Counted from the first letter of the stretch, positions 47,479 through 59,174 are shown. The stretch is DNA of 64,000 nucleotides from Cafeteria roenbergensis (GCA_008330645.1 VLTN01000075.1:62001-126000), one strand, 5' to 3'. Numbers and translations are program-made. The notes: generated from the sequence alone by a model not told the origin.

Positions 47479-50067
47479 TCACCCGCTGCGCTCCGGGAGC
47501 TGGGCCGGGTGGACGGCAGAGCCGTCAGCGGCCGCGCCGGCGGAGTCGGCGGCGTTGGCGGCGCCACAGCCCGCTGCGCCGGCCACCCCCTCCGACTCCA
47601 GCCGCGACACCCAGCCGTCGATGGCGTCGAACTGCGCCTGCAGCGAGCGGTACAGGAACGGCCGCAGGTCGAAGCGGTTGTCGTCCGGGCTGTAGGCCTC
47701 TGCGTGGTACGCGGGCGTCAGCACCGTCGCCTTGTGCCGGTTGATCGTGTGAAACCGCCAGAAGCGTTTCACCTTGTCGGCCACCTCCACCGCCGACAGG
47801 TGCGGCCACTCCGCCAGAAGGCGGCGGCACATTGACAGCGGGCCGCAGCGATCCAGCTTCCGGAGAGCGCCGAACCGGCGCAGCTCCGCGTACGTCATGC
47901 CCATGTCCTCCTCGTCAGTCTGAGTTGACTCGGCGGCGCCGTCGGGCAGCGGCTGCAGCTCCGCGGTGGGGGGCGCCCCCGCAATGCCCGCCAGCTGTTC
48001 CCACCCGTAGCCGGCAGAGCTGCTCGCCCACAGCAGGAACCGCTTCAGGTCCAGCTTCGCCACGCCGCCGATCGGGTTGACGTCGGCGGCAGAGCAGTCG
48101 TACTTGGTCATGTAACCGCGCAGAGCCTCGTCGACGTTGGCAGAGCCAAGCACGAGAAGGAAGCCGCCCCTGCCGCCGGCGAGCCCGCGGACCCACGGGA
48201 GCAGCTGCGCCAGCGCGTAAGACAGAACCATGCGCAGTCGCGCCTGGAGGTTCTGTAGGGCAAGGTCCTCGGCCCGCGTGCCGCCGTGGGCCTCGTAGCG
48301 GGGGGTGCGCCCGCCGGTGACAGCTGCCAGCACCGCCACCACCGCTGCAAGCACCGTGTCAATCGACAGCGCCAGGTGATAGGCGCCCAGCTCGCCGGCC
48401 AGGCCCGCCGCCCGGGCCCGGGTGGCGGCGGAGGAGTTGCTCGACCCCATGTACGCCGTGTGGAGGATCAAGCCGCACAGGTGCTTGCCGGAGGGGGGCA
48501 CCCAGTGGGCGTCCGCGGGGTCGGTGCGGCCGACGAGACGGCGCACCTGGGCAGCCACGCCGGCGTCGCCCGCCGCAATGGCCTCCACCACCATCTCGCA
48601 CATCACGCCGACGATTGCGGCCGTGGCGGCGCTGTCAGCCCCGCCTGACAGCGGCAGGAAGAAGCCCCTGGCGCCTGACACGCGGAGATAGTCCCAGAGC
48701 CAGCAAGCGGGGCCCCTGGCAATCTCCTCCTCAGGGCTCAGGTATCGCACGCCGCCCGGCCCCACGCGGCCGTACACCGGGGGGATTGACGTGGCTGCCG
48801 CTGCTGCCGCTGCGCCCGCGGCGGCGGTGGCGCCCGCGGCGGCGGGAGCTGCGGTCGGCGACGCAATGCGCCTGGGCGGGCAGGCGGCGCCTTCGGGGCG
48901 CTCGTTGAGGGGGGGGGTGGGTGCCACTCGGGAGGCCTTGGAAGCCACCATGCGGAGGGCCCTGGCAGGGACTCGGGGGGCCCTCGGCTGCGTCCGTGCC
49001 TGCACCGACCGCGACGCAATCGCCATTCGGAAGGACCTGACCGCGTCGACGTCCACCACGGCCGTGACGACCTCCACCTCGCTGACCCCGAACTGCGAGC
49101 CCTGCGCCACCACAGCCCCGTTGCAGGCCACCAGCGCGCAGCCGTCGTAGTAGAGGCGGCCGCCGTCGCAGCCCTGCTGGTTGGAGTACACGTACACGCC
49201 GCCGCCCTTGGAGGTGGCTGAGCGGATCAGGTCCACGCGCCGGTGCAGCTTGCGGAGCTCGTGGTGGCTGCCGCTGCCGTTGGCGATGATATCCACGCCG
49301 TCTAGCGAGAGGGCGATGTGCGGGCTGCGGGGCGTGAACAGCTCCTCGCACGTCTCCGTGGCCAGGCTCACGCCGTCCTCCGACACCAGCACGCCGCACC
49401 CGATGGGGGCGTGGCTCTGCCCGTTGACGTCCCGCACTGCCTCTGGCAGCGCGCAGTCCTCCAGCTCCAGGCGCTCTGCCGGCCAGGCCGTGAACCACCG
49501 TGGCTCGCGGTAGTTGCCGTCGTCAGCCAAGTGCAGCTGCGGGGCGGCGGGACGCGGCACGCGACACAGGGAGCGGGGGAGGAATGCACAAGGCGCGTGC
49601 TTGGCTGGGAGGGGGCGGGGTCCCTGGCGCCCGCGGCAATCGTCGCGCAGCTGCACGACTGCGAGCGAACACTCCCCGCAGACCCCGCGAGCCGCCCGCC
49701 CGCCCGCGCCTCACGGGGCGAGTCTCACCTTTGGGCGGATCAGAAGGATCTGCCCGTCGAGGCAAAACACGCGGCAGTTGTAGCGCACGCCGCGGTGCAT
49801 CACGGGCATGCCGATGTCGCAGAGAATTCCGTGGGTGGTGTCGTCCGCCAGCAGGCTCGCCAGAACCGCCCACGAGTGATCGAACGTGTCCATCTCCAAA
49901 AAGTGGTCTTCGCAGCCGTACCCCGGGATCTCAAGCTCGGGCCCGAGGCGGTAGCTCGCCCCGGACTCGCGGGCCAGCCGAATCGACTCGCGAATGCGGC
50001 GCTCGTTGCCCACAAAGTCCAGAGCCCACTGGTTGAGGCTGCATGTTGCCAAGGTAACTAGCCGCAT
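47479..50067 (-). CDS. NADSYN1: Glutamine-dependent NAD+ synthetase, two exons
   Basis: Exons 50067-49729 and 49536-47479 give 798 residues (human 706). The N-terminal nitrilase-type glutaminase carries the triad Glu ([15 protein letters not shown]), Lys (LLIRPK at the splice junction) and Cys ([15 protein letters not shown]). Exon 2 begins [18 protein letters not shown], equal to human MALANEGNYRELRWFTPW. The synthetase part has the P-loop [18 protein letters not shown], then [40 protein letters not shown] and [15 protein letters not shown]. It amidates nicotinate adenine dinucleotide to NAD+ using glutamine-derived ammonia. The extra length is an Ala-rich linker between domains (residues about 350-385) and an Ala-rich C-terminus. 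The intron (49728-49537) starts GTGAGA. Confidence 0.96.
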
Positions 50068-50094
50068 ACTTCAGCTGCCCCAGGCCAAGCGCAC

Positions 50095-50730
50095 TCAAGC
50101 ACCCCGTGACCAGTGCAGCTTCGCGAACAAACTCCGGCAAGCAATATCCGAGCGCCGCGCAAACATGTGTGAAGCCGACGCAACAAAGCAGCCGGAAACG
50201 GCTGCGAAGCGCCAGGGCCACCTCGAAGCCAAGGCCTCGCGTTGTAGGCGCGCACGCACTCGAAGGCAAGCGACGGGATCGCAGGGCTGGCCGGGCAGCG
50301 CGACGAGCACGAACGAAAAAGGCTCGATCAAACTGAGCTGACCAACATCCATTCCTCGGCGCTTGACCGGCCCGAGCTGGATGCTTCCGTCTCTGCCTTG
50401 CAGCACACGCGGGCGAGGTGTGCGTAGAACAGCCCAAACCAGTCGAGTGGCCACGGCGCGTCGCAAGAGCTCCATCTGACCTCTGGCTCTGGACCATCCT
50501 TGGGGGCGTGTTGCTGCTGAGCCAGGCAACGAGAGCCGCAGATTGCGACATGAAGCCACAAACTCCACGTGCCGTTCGCCCGGCGCGCTCGCCGTTCTTG
50601 GAACGGGCCCTTCGCACGAATGCCGCACCAGCTGGCCTTGGCAAGTCACGTCACACGCACTGCAACCTCCAAAATCCAGCTGCTCAAATGCACACCTGGG
50701 CGGCACTGAGGCAACACAGCTAGCCGCCAT
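50095..50730 (-). CDS. Hypothetical 211-codon frame upstream of NAD synthetase, doubtful
   Basis: Starts at ATG 50730 and runs to a stop at 50095. The product has several Cys near the N-terminus and one hydrophobic stretch (LIEPFSFVLVALPGQPCDPV). No family is recognised. It lies in the lower-GC island just upstream of NAD synthetase on the same strand, so it could equally be a chance frame in that gene's promoter and 5' UTR. Confidence 0.2.
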   Translation of the reverse strand: MAASCVASVPPRCAFEQLDFGGCSACDVTCQGQLVRHSCEGPVPRTASAPGERHVEFVASCRNLRLSLPGSAATRPQGWSRARGQMELLRRAVATRLVWAVLRTPRPRVLQGRDGSIQLGPVKRRGMDVGQLSLIEPFSFVLVALPGQPCDPVACLRVRARLQREALASRWPWRFAAVSGCFVASASHMFARRSDIACRSLFAKLHWSRGA

Positions 50731-51172
50731 TGGCTAAGCGACCCTCGGCTTCTCTCCCAGCCGGAGGGAACCCCGCCAAACTCGCCGACTGTAGGTGCAG
50801 GCGCTCCAGAATCTGTGTTCAGTGATGCATGCAAGCGGCCAAACCAGGCAGACCTGCGCGAGTCGTGAATCAAACGAACCTCCTCTGAGATCCGACTGCT
50901 TTCAAGCTCATTGCTCAGTAATGACGAAAGATCTCGACAGGAGGTGGGCACACGGCGTGCTTGTGTGACATGAGGAACGCTTTCAACCCTCGCCTTCGTG
51001 GTGCTGGCCCTCACCCGATGGCAATCCGGGCACCACGCAATGGCCCTCCTGGCGCAGCGTCAGGAGGGGAAAGCAGCAATGGCGTGACAGCCACTTGGAA
51101 AGGGAAATGATTTCCATCAAGTGTATACTTGACTCAGCACGGGCTTCCGAACGAGCGGGAAGCCTCGCTGGC

Positions 51173-51403
51173 TCAGGAAACACTCAAGCCTAAGCCAAGA
51201 TGAGCTGCTATCTGACGAGCTTCATACCGATACTGTTTCAAGGTCTCTGGGGCTGCGTCAAGAGCATGGATTCGACCTGCCTCGGAGAGTGGCATCTGCT
51301 TGCAACGCTGATGGGAGACCGGGGATCGCCTTAACACTTGCCAGGAACATGGCGTGGAGGGCACAAGTGTGCAGCATTTGGTTAACAGCTGCAATCGAAA
51401 CAC
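51173..51403 (-). other. Short open stretch with a recombinase-like helix, unsupported
   Basis: A 76-codon minus-strand stretch ends APETLKQYRYEARQIAAHLG, which has the look of the N-terminal helical domain of tyrosine recombinases (S..T...Y...L..F...L). No catalytic domain was found nearby, so this may be chance. It is recorded because it lies inside the low-GC island, where a decayed mobile element is one explanation. Confidence 0.15.
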
Positions 51404-51545
51404 CTCAACGGGCCAATGTCATGACGGAGTTCGTTGCCCGTAGGACCAGGTTCCGGAAGGTTCAACGCATGCTTTTCTGCACGTCGGCTTGGGGAACGAC
51501 CAAGAGCTCAAACGGGCAGAGTGTGTCCCATCAAGCCTAGTCAAG

Positions 51546-51559
51546 CCCCCCCCCCCCCC
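51546..51559. repeat. Run of 14 C
   Basis: Uninterrupted poly-C inside the low-GC island. Confidence 0.95.
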
Positions 51560-51714
51560 ACCAACCAAGGCCAGCTGCGATAGCAGACAGAATATCTGCA
51601 CCAACTGGATCACAGCTGTCACAACAGTTAATATCAATCCATCGTGCCCGCTGTGACGCAGCAATCCAGAATTGAATCCGAAACTGGGCCAAGCAACGCT
51701 GCTGCGCCTTTTTG

Positions 51715-51805
51715 GCCGCTTTCCAGGCAACCCGTCACGAGAATCGAACCAGTCTGATGCACGAGGCATGGTCCGCTTGTCTACCGCTAAGACTCCCCCA
51801 GCCGG
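51715..51805 (-). other. tRNA-like A box and B box, degenerate; possible SINE head or tRNA relic
   Basis: On the minus strand CTTAGCGGTAGAC (A-box-like) is followed 29 nt later by GGTTCGATTCTCG (a near-consensus B box), a spacing normal for tRNA genes. Folding by hand gives only a partial D stem, a T stem with one mismatch and no convincing acceptor or anticodon stem, so it is not a working tRNA. A tRNA-derived SINE head or a tRNA pseudogene are the likely readings. No second copy was noticed in the window. Confidence 0.3.
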
Positions 51806-52329
51806 ACTATGCGTCGACACTGTGTGAACAATCATCCGCACGTCCGACTCGGCTGTGTCTTGCCATCACTAATGGAATGACCCGACTCGAGCTCTCGAGA
51901 GTGAAGCAATCACTCCGATTGTCAATGATGTCTAAATTTGCTGCCGCTACGGACAGGTACTTTCCAGAAAACGTTCTTTGCCGGTGTTCCCTTTGCTGTG
52001 GAAGCGGCTCGATTCGCTGCCGAACTTAGTCAGCGGACTAGAATAGGAACTTCACTCGCAACCATTGCTATGAGACATTCTGCTGGAGCATCGTTTCAAC
52101 GTTGCAAGTAGGTCGAAATCATTCTCAATCTGCACGAGGTCATCAGTTTTAGTGCTGAAGAGGATTCGTAGCAACATTGCCCATGGCAATTTGTTCTGCG
52201 CCTGAAACGCTCTCGGCCACAGCGGCGATTCCTCTCGGACGGGCAAGATCGGGTGAATCAAGCGAGCCACCCTGGAATGCTCGTCATATATAACACAAGG
52301 TACAAAGTCCGGCTCAGGGCATCGCTTCT

Positions 52330-53731
52330 TTACATTGCTAAGCAGCTTGCACCGGGGCTCCATGGTGGCTGCGTGAAAACTGGTACCGGTGCCCTGGACA
52401 TGAAATTGCCACGAGCGGACTTCGTCCTGACACAGCGCACAACGCGCTTCGGAAGAGCGGGATCTTCTGCCATATCTTTGCTATCGCTGCAATGGTCCAG
52501 GTGCATGGCAGACGATATCTCATGCATTTGCTTCTCGTTTGTCCTCTGTTTCAGCTCGGGCGCCTTCACAATTCGCGGAGGGACGGAATCGGGCCCCCCT
52601 CCTATCCTGGCAACTGCTCCTGTCCGGCTCGTTGATGAAGGCCATTGAATCGTCGGGCCTGCATTGCTTGTTTTCGAGCTGAGCACTGGATGATCTGAGG
52701 CGCCGCTGACTTGAACGAGGAGTCCAGTGATCATCGTGCAGTTGCCCGCCACCGAAGCCCGGACCCAGTCATCGAGGTCTGGATGCTGCACGCCTTTGTC
52801 TGCGCCACGCTGTTGCTTACAGATGTGCTTCGGCATCCGGGTCGCCAGAAGGGCAGCAATGCCGGCCATCTCTCTTGCTCGTCTCATACTGTCTGGCTGG
52901 GTGGTTCCAGCAGGCCTTCTTGAAACCTGGCCAATCCGGACCAGGCAAGGCATTGCGGCGTGGCGGCCCCAGCATACAGCAGTTCGGAGCGCGGGGGCTG
53001 TTTGCTGGCCGCATCGGCTCCTTCTGCGACCGTTGTGGCGAGCTGCCTGAGCGAAGGGCCCACCCCCGTGGAGAAATTCGCGCCAGTGATTTTGAACAAG
53101 CGTAGGCCCTCAGCCTCAGATTTGAGCCTGCTGCCGAACTCCAGGGCAAGCTCGTGGTGCCACTCCAGTACAAGCTACGCATGTTGAGTATGTCCCATCC
53201 GCTAGGGTCGAGCCACTCGGCTTTGCAAGCCCTCCAGACCTCGGCTCGCGTGTTGAGCGCTTTGCCGAAGTTTATGTTGAATTTTGGTTCGGGGACTTGG
53301 GCGATGCGCCCATCGATGTTCAACAGGCTGACGTCCGCCGCAGCCCAAGTCTATTCTCATCTGGTCAGTTCCCTGGTGGAAAGGGACCAACCAATTTGTT
53401 GCAGATTGAGTGCCCGATGTTGTGCCCAAGCTCACAAGTTGCACTTTGGGCTGCCCGAGCTCCTGACGGGAAGGAAGATGTCCCTGCTGCCGCCGTCCTG
53501 GTCGCGACAGTGCGTTTTTATCCACACGTGAGCCTGTGGCGACATCATGAGCGAAATTTTTATCGATGGCCGTCGTACCTGCAACGCCTTGTTGAACCAC
53601 TCGTTGCCAACAAGAATCAACGTCTGGCCCCCATTTCTGCCCGCACTCCGCCAAGGGACAACAGTACATTAGCCAGGAAGGCCATTGTCGCGGAGGGGCT
53701 GAACCTGCGTGCGGTCAACGCACGCGCAAGC
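52330..53731 (-). other. Overlapping minus-strand open stretches, possible intron-containing or decayed gene
   Basis: Several minus-strand frames are open for 60-200 codons over this part of the low-GC island, each ending in stops. Some local text looks protein-like (FNINFGKALNTRAEVWRACK; ILVGNEWFNKALQV; EGLRLFKITGANFSTGVGPS), but it is spread over different frames. I recognise no family. It may be a gene with several introns, a decayed gene or element, or chance. Confidence 0.2.
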
Positions 53732-54479
53732 CGAAATGGATGCCGAACGCAAACAACTGATGATGCCGGCTGCAAACGCGCAACCGGGGCCTGAGCAGTG
53801 CCTTCTGCCCTGCAGGGCTGGGGGACGAATCTGGATTCGGCGATGTCGCCATACAAGGTACTGTCCGTGCCCGAGCGGGAAGCTGGCCTATGTGTCAATG
53901 GTTGTCCTCTCTGCTGTGGACTCAAATTCACCCGTGTGCCAACGCCGGGTCAATTGGCCCGGCGCTGGAGAAGCGGCTCGATTGAGTTCTGGTGCTCGGT
54001 TGCGCGTGTCTGTGCGCCTCCGATTGCCATTCTGGCCGTTCCATAAAAGCCTGCCTTGTGTCCCTTGTGGGCACGTTGCCTTAGCACCGGGAACGCAGCA
54101 AAATTACATCACGCTTCCAAGCCAACTCGGCCAAAGGCCATCCGGCACTCTTGCTTGCACCTCGAGCTTGGGCGCTGGCTGCACAAGCCGTCGTCACTGG
54201 CTTGCGTGACGACAGGCATCAACAATGAGGTGCGAGGCGATTGCCGGCTTCAGACCTTGGATTGCAGCGTGTGGGGGACCACTGAGCTTCGCCTGGTCAG
54301 GAACCAGCCTGTCGGCTGCAGGTGTGTGCGGTTGCTTGTGCTGAGAACGTGGCTCGGCCCGTGAAGGTGGCGTTTCGTTGGCCGACTGCGCGCGGCTGGC
54401 AGAGCTGCGCCGGCACCAGCTCAGTTTGAACTGCGCCGCGCCCGCACGGGCCGAGGCACTGCGGCCGAGCGGCTGGAGC

Positions 54480-57400
54480 ATGAGCTCCCGCATTAGGGTC
54501 GAGGGGACCGCCGTTGTCTTCCCTGACGCGCGCTCCGATGTGGTGTTCGTGAAGCACCGGGTGCTCGTCGCGGGCACGCGAGCCGACAAGGGATCGCTGT
54601 GCCTCCTGACCCAGACAGACAAAGGCGAGGAGGACATCTTCGCCGGGCCCGACAAGGAGACCGATGCTGTCGCGCGCGTGTGCGTAGTGGACTGCCCGGA
54701 GGGGGCTTCCGTCGTGGGTGTGGCCGGCGACGAGCTGCTCAAGTTCGCGCTGCCTGGTCTCGAGCGCAAGGCCGAGCTGTTCCGCGGGACGCTCAAGCTG
54801 CGCGCCGTCAGCGCGCGCCCTGGATCACGTTGGGTGTGAGTTTGGTTCATCCGGCTGCTGGCGGGTGGGGCTGCGACTTCAGGTCGTGCTCGCCCCTCCG
54901 GCGCCGGTGCGACGGCAAGGCCTCTGTTGGTTTGAAATTCAAGCCGCGCGACCGAACCGCAACTCGCGCGCTCGCCGCACCCGCTAGCTCCGGCTGGCTG
55001 CCCGGCCTGAATGCGCACGGACGCGCGCCTTGGATTCTTTGCCCACCCCCCCCATGCCCCGGTGCGCCCGTCCGTGTCTGCGAGCGTCTTCGCTCCTGTG
55101 CGCAGCGCCTGCGGAGGAGACGACGGCGAGGTTGCGGTGCTGGACGCGCTGTCCGGCGAGGGCGCCGTCTTCCGCCTCGCCGGCTTCGAGCGCAACATCA
55201 AGGACGTCGCATTCTCGCCCGACGGCCGCCTCCTAGCGGCGGTCAGCGCTGACGGTAGCGTCCGCGTGTGGGACGCAGCGCCCTTGGACGCTGCGTCCCC
55301 CGCAGCGCCTCGGCCGCTGGGCTCGGCGCACGGGGCTGCTGCGGTGGACACAGGCGACCCCGACCTCGCTCCCGGGGCGGAGCGGGCGGCCACGCCCTGC
55401 CGTATGGCCTGGGCTGCGGACAGCTCTGCCCTCCTCGTGCCGCACGGCGCGGCCGTCAAAGCGGTGGCCGTGGACCTCGCGCCGCCGCCGCCGCTGCCGG
55501 CCTCCTCCTCCTCCTCCTCGTCTTCCGCTGCGGCCGGCACCGCGGGCGGCGCCACGCTCACTGTCCGCGACATCGGCCTGCCCTGCGCTGACGTGGTGGT
55601 CGGCGTGGCCGTCTCGCCCTCGGGCAGGTACGCCGCCTGTGCGGAGCTCGGCTACCGCGTCGCTGTCTACGACCTGGGCGACCGGCCGCACTCGCTGGTG
55701 CGGGGCGTGGTCGGCGGCCGAGCGGGCTCTGCCGCTGCCGCGGGCGGCGCAGCTCCGAAGCGGGTCGCGGTGGTGGAGTCTGACTCAGAGGTGACCGCGA
55801 TGGCATGGAGTCCCTCCTCGCCCGAGCTCGCCGTGGTGGACGAGGACGGCCGCTTGTCGCGCTGCCACCCGGTTCAAGAGTCGCTGCCGCAGCCACACGA
55901 GGCGCCCAGCCCCGCCCAGCCGTCTTCGAGCAAGAGTTCAGCGGCTGCGGGGCGGGGGGCAGTCTCGACTGCCGCGCAGTCAGGCAGCAGCAGCAGCAGC
56001 AGTAGTGGCAGTGGCAGGGCGGCCGCCGTCGAAGCAGGCCGCGACGCCGACGCAGCCACTGCCTCCGATGCCCACAGCGGGAACGACGACAGCAACAACG
56101 ACGACGACGACGATGACGACGCTGCGATGCTGGCGGCGCTGGAGGCCGTCGAATCCCCGGCGGCGACCCGCGGCGAGGCTGCTGCTGCCGGGGTCGCCAG
56201 GCGTGCGGAGCCGTCCTCACGCATCGCTGGCCGCACCGCTCCAGATTCGCCCCCGGCGCCGGTGTCGGCGCTGGGGCAGCTGTTTGCCCAGGCGGGCGCC
56301 GACTCGGACGACGACGAGGGCGACGACGACGCTGGCGGGGCCAAGCCCTTTGTGGAGGGCGAGGCGGCGGAGGCGGACGGCAGGCACGCCGATGACGAGG
56401 AGGAGGAGGAGGAGGAGGATGACGACAGCCAAGGCGGCGAGGACGACGGCAGGGGCGAGGACCTGGACGACGTCGGCGCGATCAAGGGGCGGCTGGGGTT
56501 CAACGAGGACGGCGAACCGCTGGACGAGGAGGAGCTTGAGGCGATGCGACGGGCGCGGCGAGACCCGCTGGCGGCGGCCGCCCGCGTGATCAAGGAGCAG
56601 CGGCAGCGCGAGCGGCAGCGCGAGGCGGCCAAGCAGGACGGCGGGGACAGCGCGCTGGGCGTGGCGGCTGCGGGCGCGGTCGGCGGGGCGGTGCAGGCGC
56701 AGCCCGTGCTGCAGCCGGGCGCGTCGCTGCCGACGCACCGCGACCCGCGGCGGCGGTTCCTGTGCTGGAACCGCGTCGGCGCCGTGACCAGTCGCGACGA
56801 CGACTCCCACCGCACCGTGGAGATCGAGCTGGACGATTCGAGCCTCGCCTCTGGCAAGGGCCGCGGGACGACGGTGCGGCTGACGGACACGGAGGGCTTC
56901 ACCATGGCCGCGCTCTCAGAGGAGGGGGCGGTGCTGGCGGCCCCGGCGCCCGCCGCGGCCCCGGGCGACGGCGGGGCGGGAGCCAGGCGGGGCGGCCGCG
57001 GCGCCGCCGAGGGGTCGCTGGTGACGTGGCAGCCGCTGCGCGGCTGGACCGAGGGCGGCAGAGCCCGCTGGGACATGCGCCTGCCGGCGGGGGAGGAGGC
57101 TCGGGTGGTGGCGGCGGGGCGCGAGTGGCTGGCCGTGGCCACGTCCCGGCGCCAGCTGCGAGTGTTCCGCACGTCGGGGGTGCAGGAGGCAGTGTTCCTG
57201 CTGCCCGGCGCGGTGGTCAGCATGGTGGGGCGCGGCGCCCTCCTCATGGTGGTGACGGCGTCGGGCCCGCCCACAGCGCAGGGCCAGACCCTGGAGTGGC
57301 AGCTGTGGGTGTGCGGCGACGCGCGCGCATCGGGCCTGGGAAGCGCCGCCGGCGTGGGGTCCGGGGCCCCCGGCGCCTGCGCGTCCGTGGGCCTCGGCGG

Positions 57401-59174
57401 GCTGGCCGGCCGGGGCGGCGTGGGCCCCGCCGGCATGCCTGGCGTGGCGCTTGGGATGGGCTCGGTGCCGCGAGTGGTGGCGGCGGGGGTGCTGCCCCAG
57501 CGGCCGGGGGAGCAGCTGACGTGGGCCGGCTTCACGGAGGAAGGTTTGGCCGTCGTGGCAGACTCGGGCGGCCTGCTGTCCGCGCTGTCCCCGGGCGCGG
57601 GGTGGGCTTGGACTGTGCTGGCCGACCTTCACGCCGACGGCGTGACCGACGAGGGCAAGGGGCAGCGCGCGTGGGTGGTGGACGTGTCCAGCGGCAGGGT
57701 GGTGTACGCGCTGGTGCGGTCCGCGTCCAAGGGGCCGGCAGTGCTGCCGCGGCCCGTACTGTCGACGCACTCTTTGCGGGCGCCGCTCTGCGGGCCGCGG
57801 CCCGACGCGGAGTCGGCGCGGCGCCGTGCCAAGGCTGCCAGCAGCGCCGCGACCGCGCAGTCCTCGGTGGCGGGACCCGACGCCGGCGGGCTGCCCGCCC
57901 CCGCGTGGGCGGCGGAGGCGGAGATGCTCGTGTCGCGGGTGCGCGCCGACGCCCTGAGGTGGAGCACTTCCGCGGGCATCCCCGTCGACGTCACGCCCGG
58001 ACCGGCGGGAAGCCGCGAGGACGGCAGCGTTGACGCGCCGGGCGGCGACGTGTCGCTCATCGGCGCGTCGGCGGTGGGGCTGGCCGCCGCGCGCGCCCGC
58101 GGCAAGCAGCTGCTCGCGGCGGAGCGCAGCCTCGACAAGGCGGTGCTGCGCCTGGTACACGCGGCCATCACGAGGGGCGCGCAGGGCGGCGCGGGGCTGC
58201 GCTCCGCCGGCGCGGCCGACGCGCGCGCCCTTCACATGGCCTCCCGCATCGTGCTGCCCAAGTCGCTCGACGTGGCCGTGCAGCTGGCGCAGCAGGCAGG
58301 GCGGGCGGCCCTCGCCGAGCGGCTCCACTCCCTGCGCCGTGCCAGGGCGGCCGAGCGCGAGGCGGTCGTCGGCACGGCCGAGGCCCAGGAGCGGGTGACC
58401 CAGGCCACCAAGTCAGCTGACCGCGCGGTGGAGGAGGCAGCGGCGTCGGCCGCCACGGCAGAGGCGAGCAAGCGCGACATCGCCGCCCGCTCCCGGGCCA
58501 TGGAGGAGCGCGTTGCTCGCGCCTGCGACGACGCCGTCAGGGCTGCCGAAGACGCTGCCGACCGCGCCGCCGCCGCCGCCAGAGGGGCCAGCAGACGGCT
58601 CATGGCCCACGCGCGCGCCGGCAGCGACTCGGCAACGCCGTCGCCTCCCGCCCGCAAGCAGGCGGCAAAGCGCGCGCGATCGGACTCCGTGTCGGACCAG
58701 GACGCCGCCCTCGGCGCCGCTGCCGGGGGCGGAGTGCCGCCCCGCCAGGCGGACGAGGCGGGCACCGCCGCCGACAGCGACGACGACGCCGATGACGACG
58801 TCGCCGCGGCAACCGGCGTGGCGGGGACGCCCCCCACCGTCGGCGTTCGCGGCAAGAGCAAGCACAGGGGCGCGGTGCCGGAGCGCAGCGCCAAGCGCGT
58901 CGCGTTCGCCCACCCGGCCTCCCCGCAGCGCCCCTCCACCCCGCCCCCGGCCGCGGCTGCCGCCAAGCGCCGCAACCCCTTTGCGCGCGCGGGGCCACAG
59001 TCGCCGGGCCGCAAGCCCCGTGACGCCTTTGCGTCGCTCGTGGCGCCCTCGCCCGACCGCTCGCGCCGCAGCGGCGCTGCCGCCCTCGCGAGCCCCGGCC
59101 GCCTGACCCGCGAGTCGACCGTGTCGCGCGAGGGGCGCGGCCAGCGCACCAAGGCGCTCGCCAACCTCAACTGA
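54480..59174 (+). CDS. WDHD1: CTF4/WDHD1 (AND-1), replisome hub protein, two exons
   Basis: Exons 54480-54835 and 55106-59174 give 1474 residues (human 1129). The N-terminal WD40 part spans the junction (RWVACGGDDGEVAVLDALSG), with FERNIKDVAFSPDGRLLAAV and VRVWDAAPL. An acidic linker with poly-Asp/Glu follows. The CTF4 middle propeller (SepB-type) starts RRFLCWNRVGAVTSRDDDSH and has RVFRTSGVQEAVFLLPGAVV, LTWAGFTEEGLAVV and AWVVDVSSGRVVYALV, matching human FMVWNSIGIIRC, TIGGVQKEVFSLAGPVVS, LAWIGFSAEG and YWVVGIHE. A helical region (ALAERLHSLRRARAAEREAV) and a basic tail with RRNPFARAGPQSPGRKPRDA come last. CTF4 trimers link the CMG helicase to polymerase alpha and other partners. The intron (54836-55105) starts GTGAGTTT. 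The DNA-binding HMG box of animal WDHD1 is not seen. Confidence 0.9.

Larger units (their letters stand above)
50068..54479. other. Gene-poor island of lower GC
   Basis: For about 4.3 kb the base composition falls to roughly 50-57% G+C by eye, against over 70% elsewhere; rows around 50880-51180 and 51840-52200 are near 50%. No frame in it has a recognisable domain, and stops are frequent in all six frames. The longest ATG frame is 211 codons (minus, 50095-50730). The GC-rich words common elsewhere (ggcagagcc, gcggtttcg) are absent. Edges are fairly sharp: after the NAD synthetase start (about 50070) and before the CTF4 start (about 54360). It could be a decayed mobile element, a recent insertion or a non-coding locus. 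No terminal repeats were recognised by eye. Confidence 0.8.

Noticed and set aside
51715-51805. Functional tRNA gene
   Set aside because: A and B boxes are present but the acceptor and anticodon stems do not form.
56916-58328. 470-codon minus-strand frame over CTF4
   Set aside because: Shadow of the CTF4 propeller region; His/Arg/Gly-rich with no domain.
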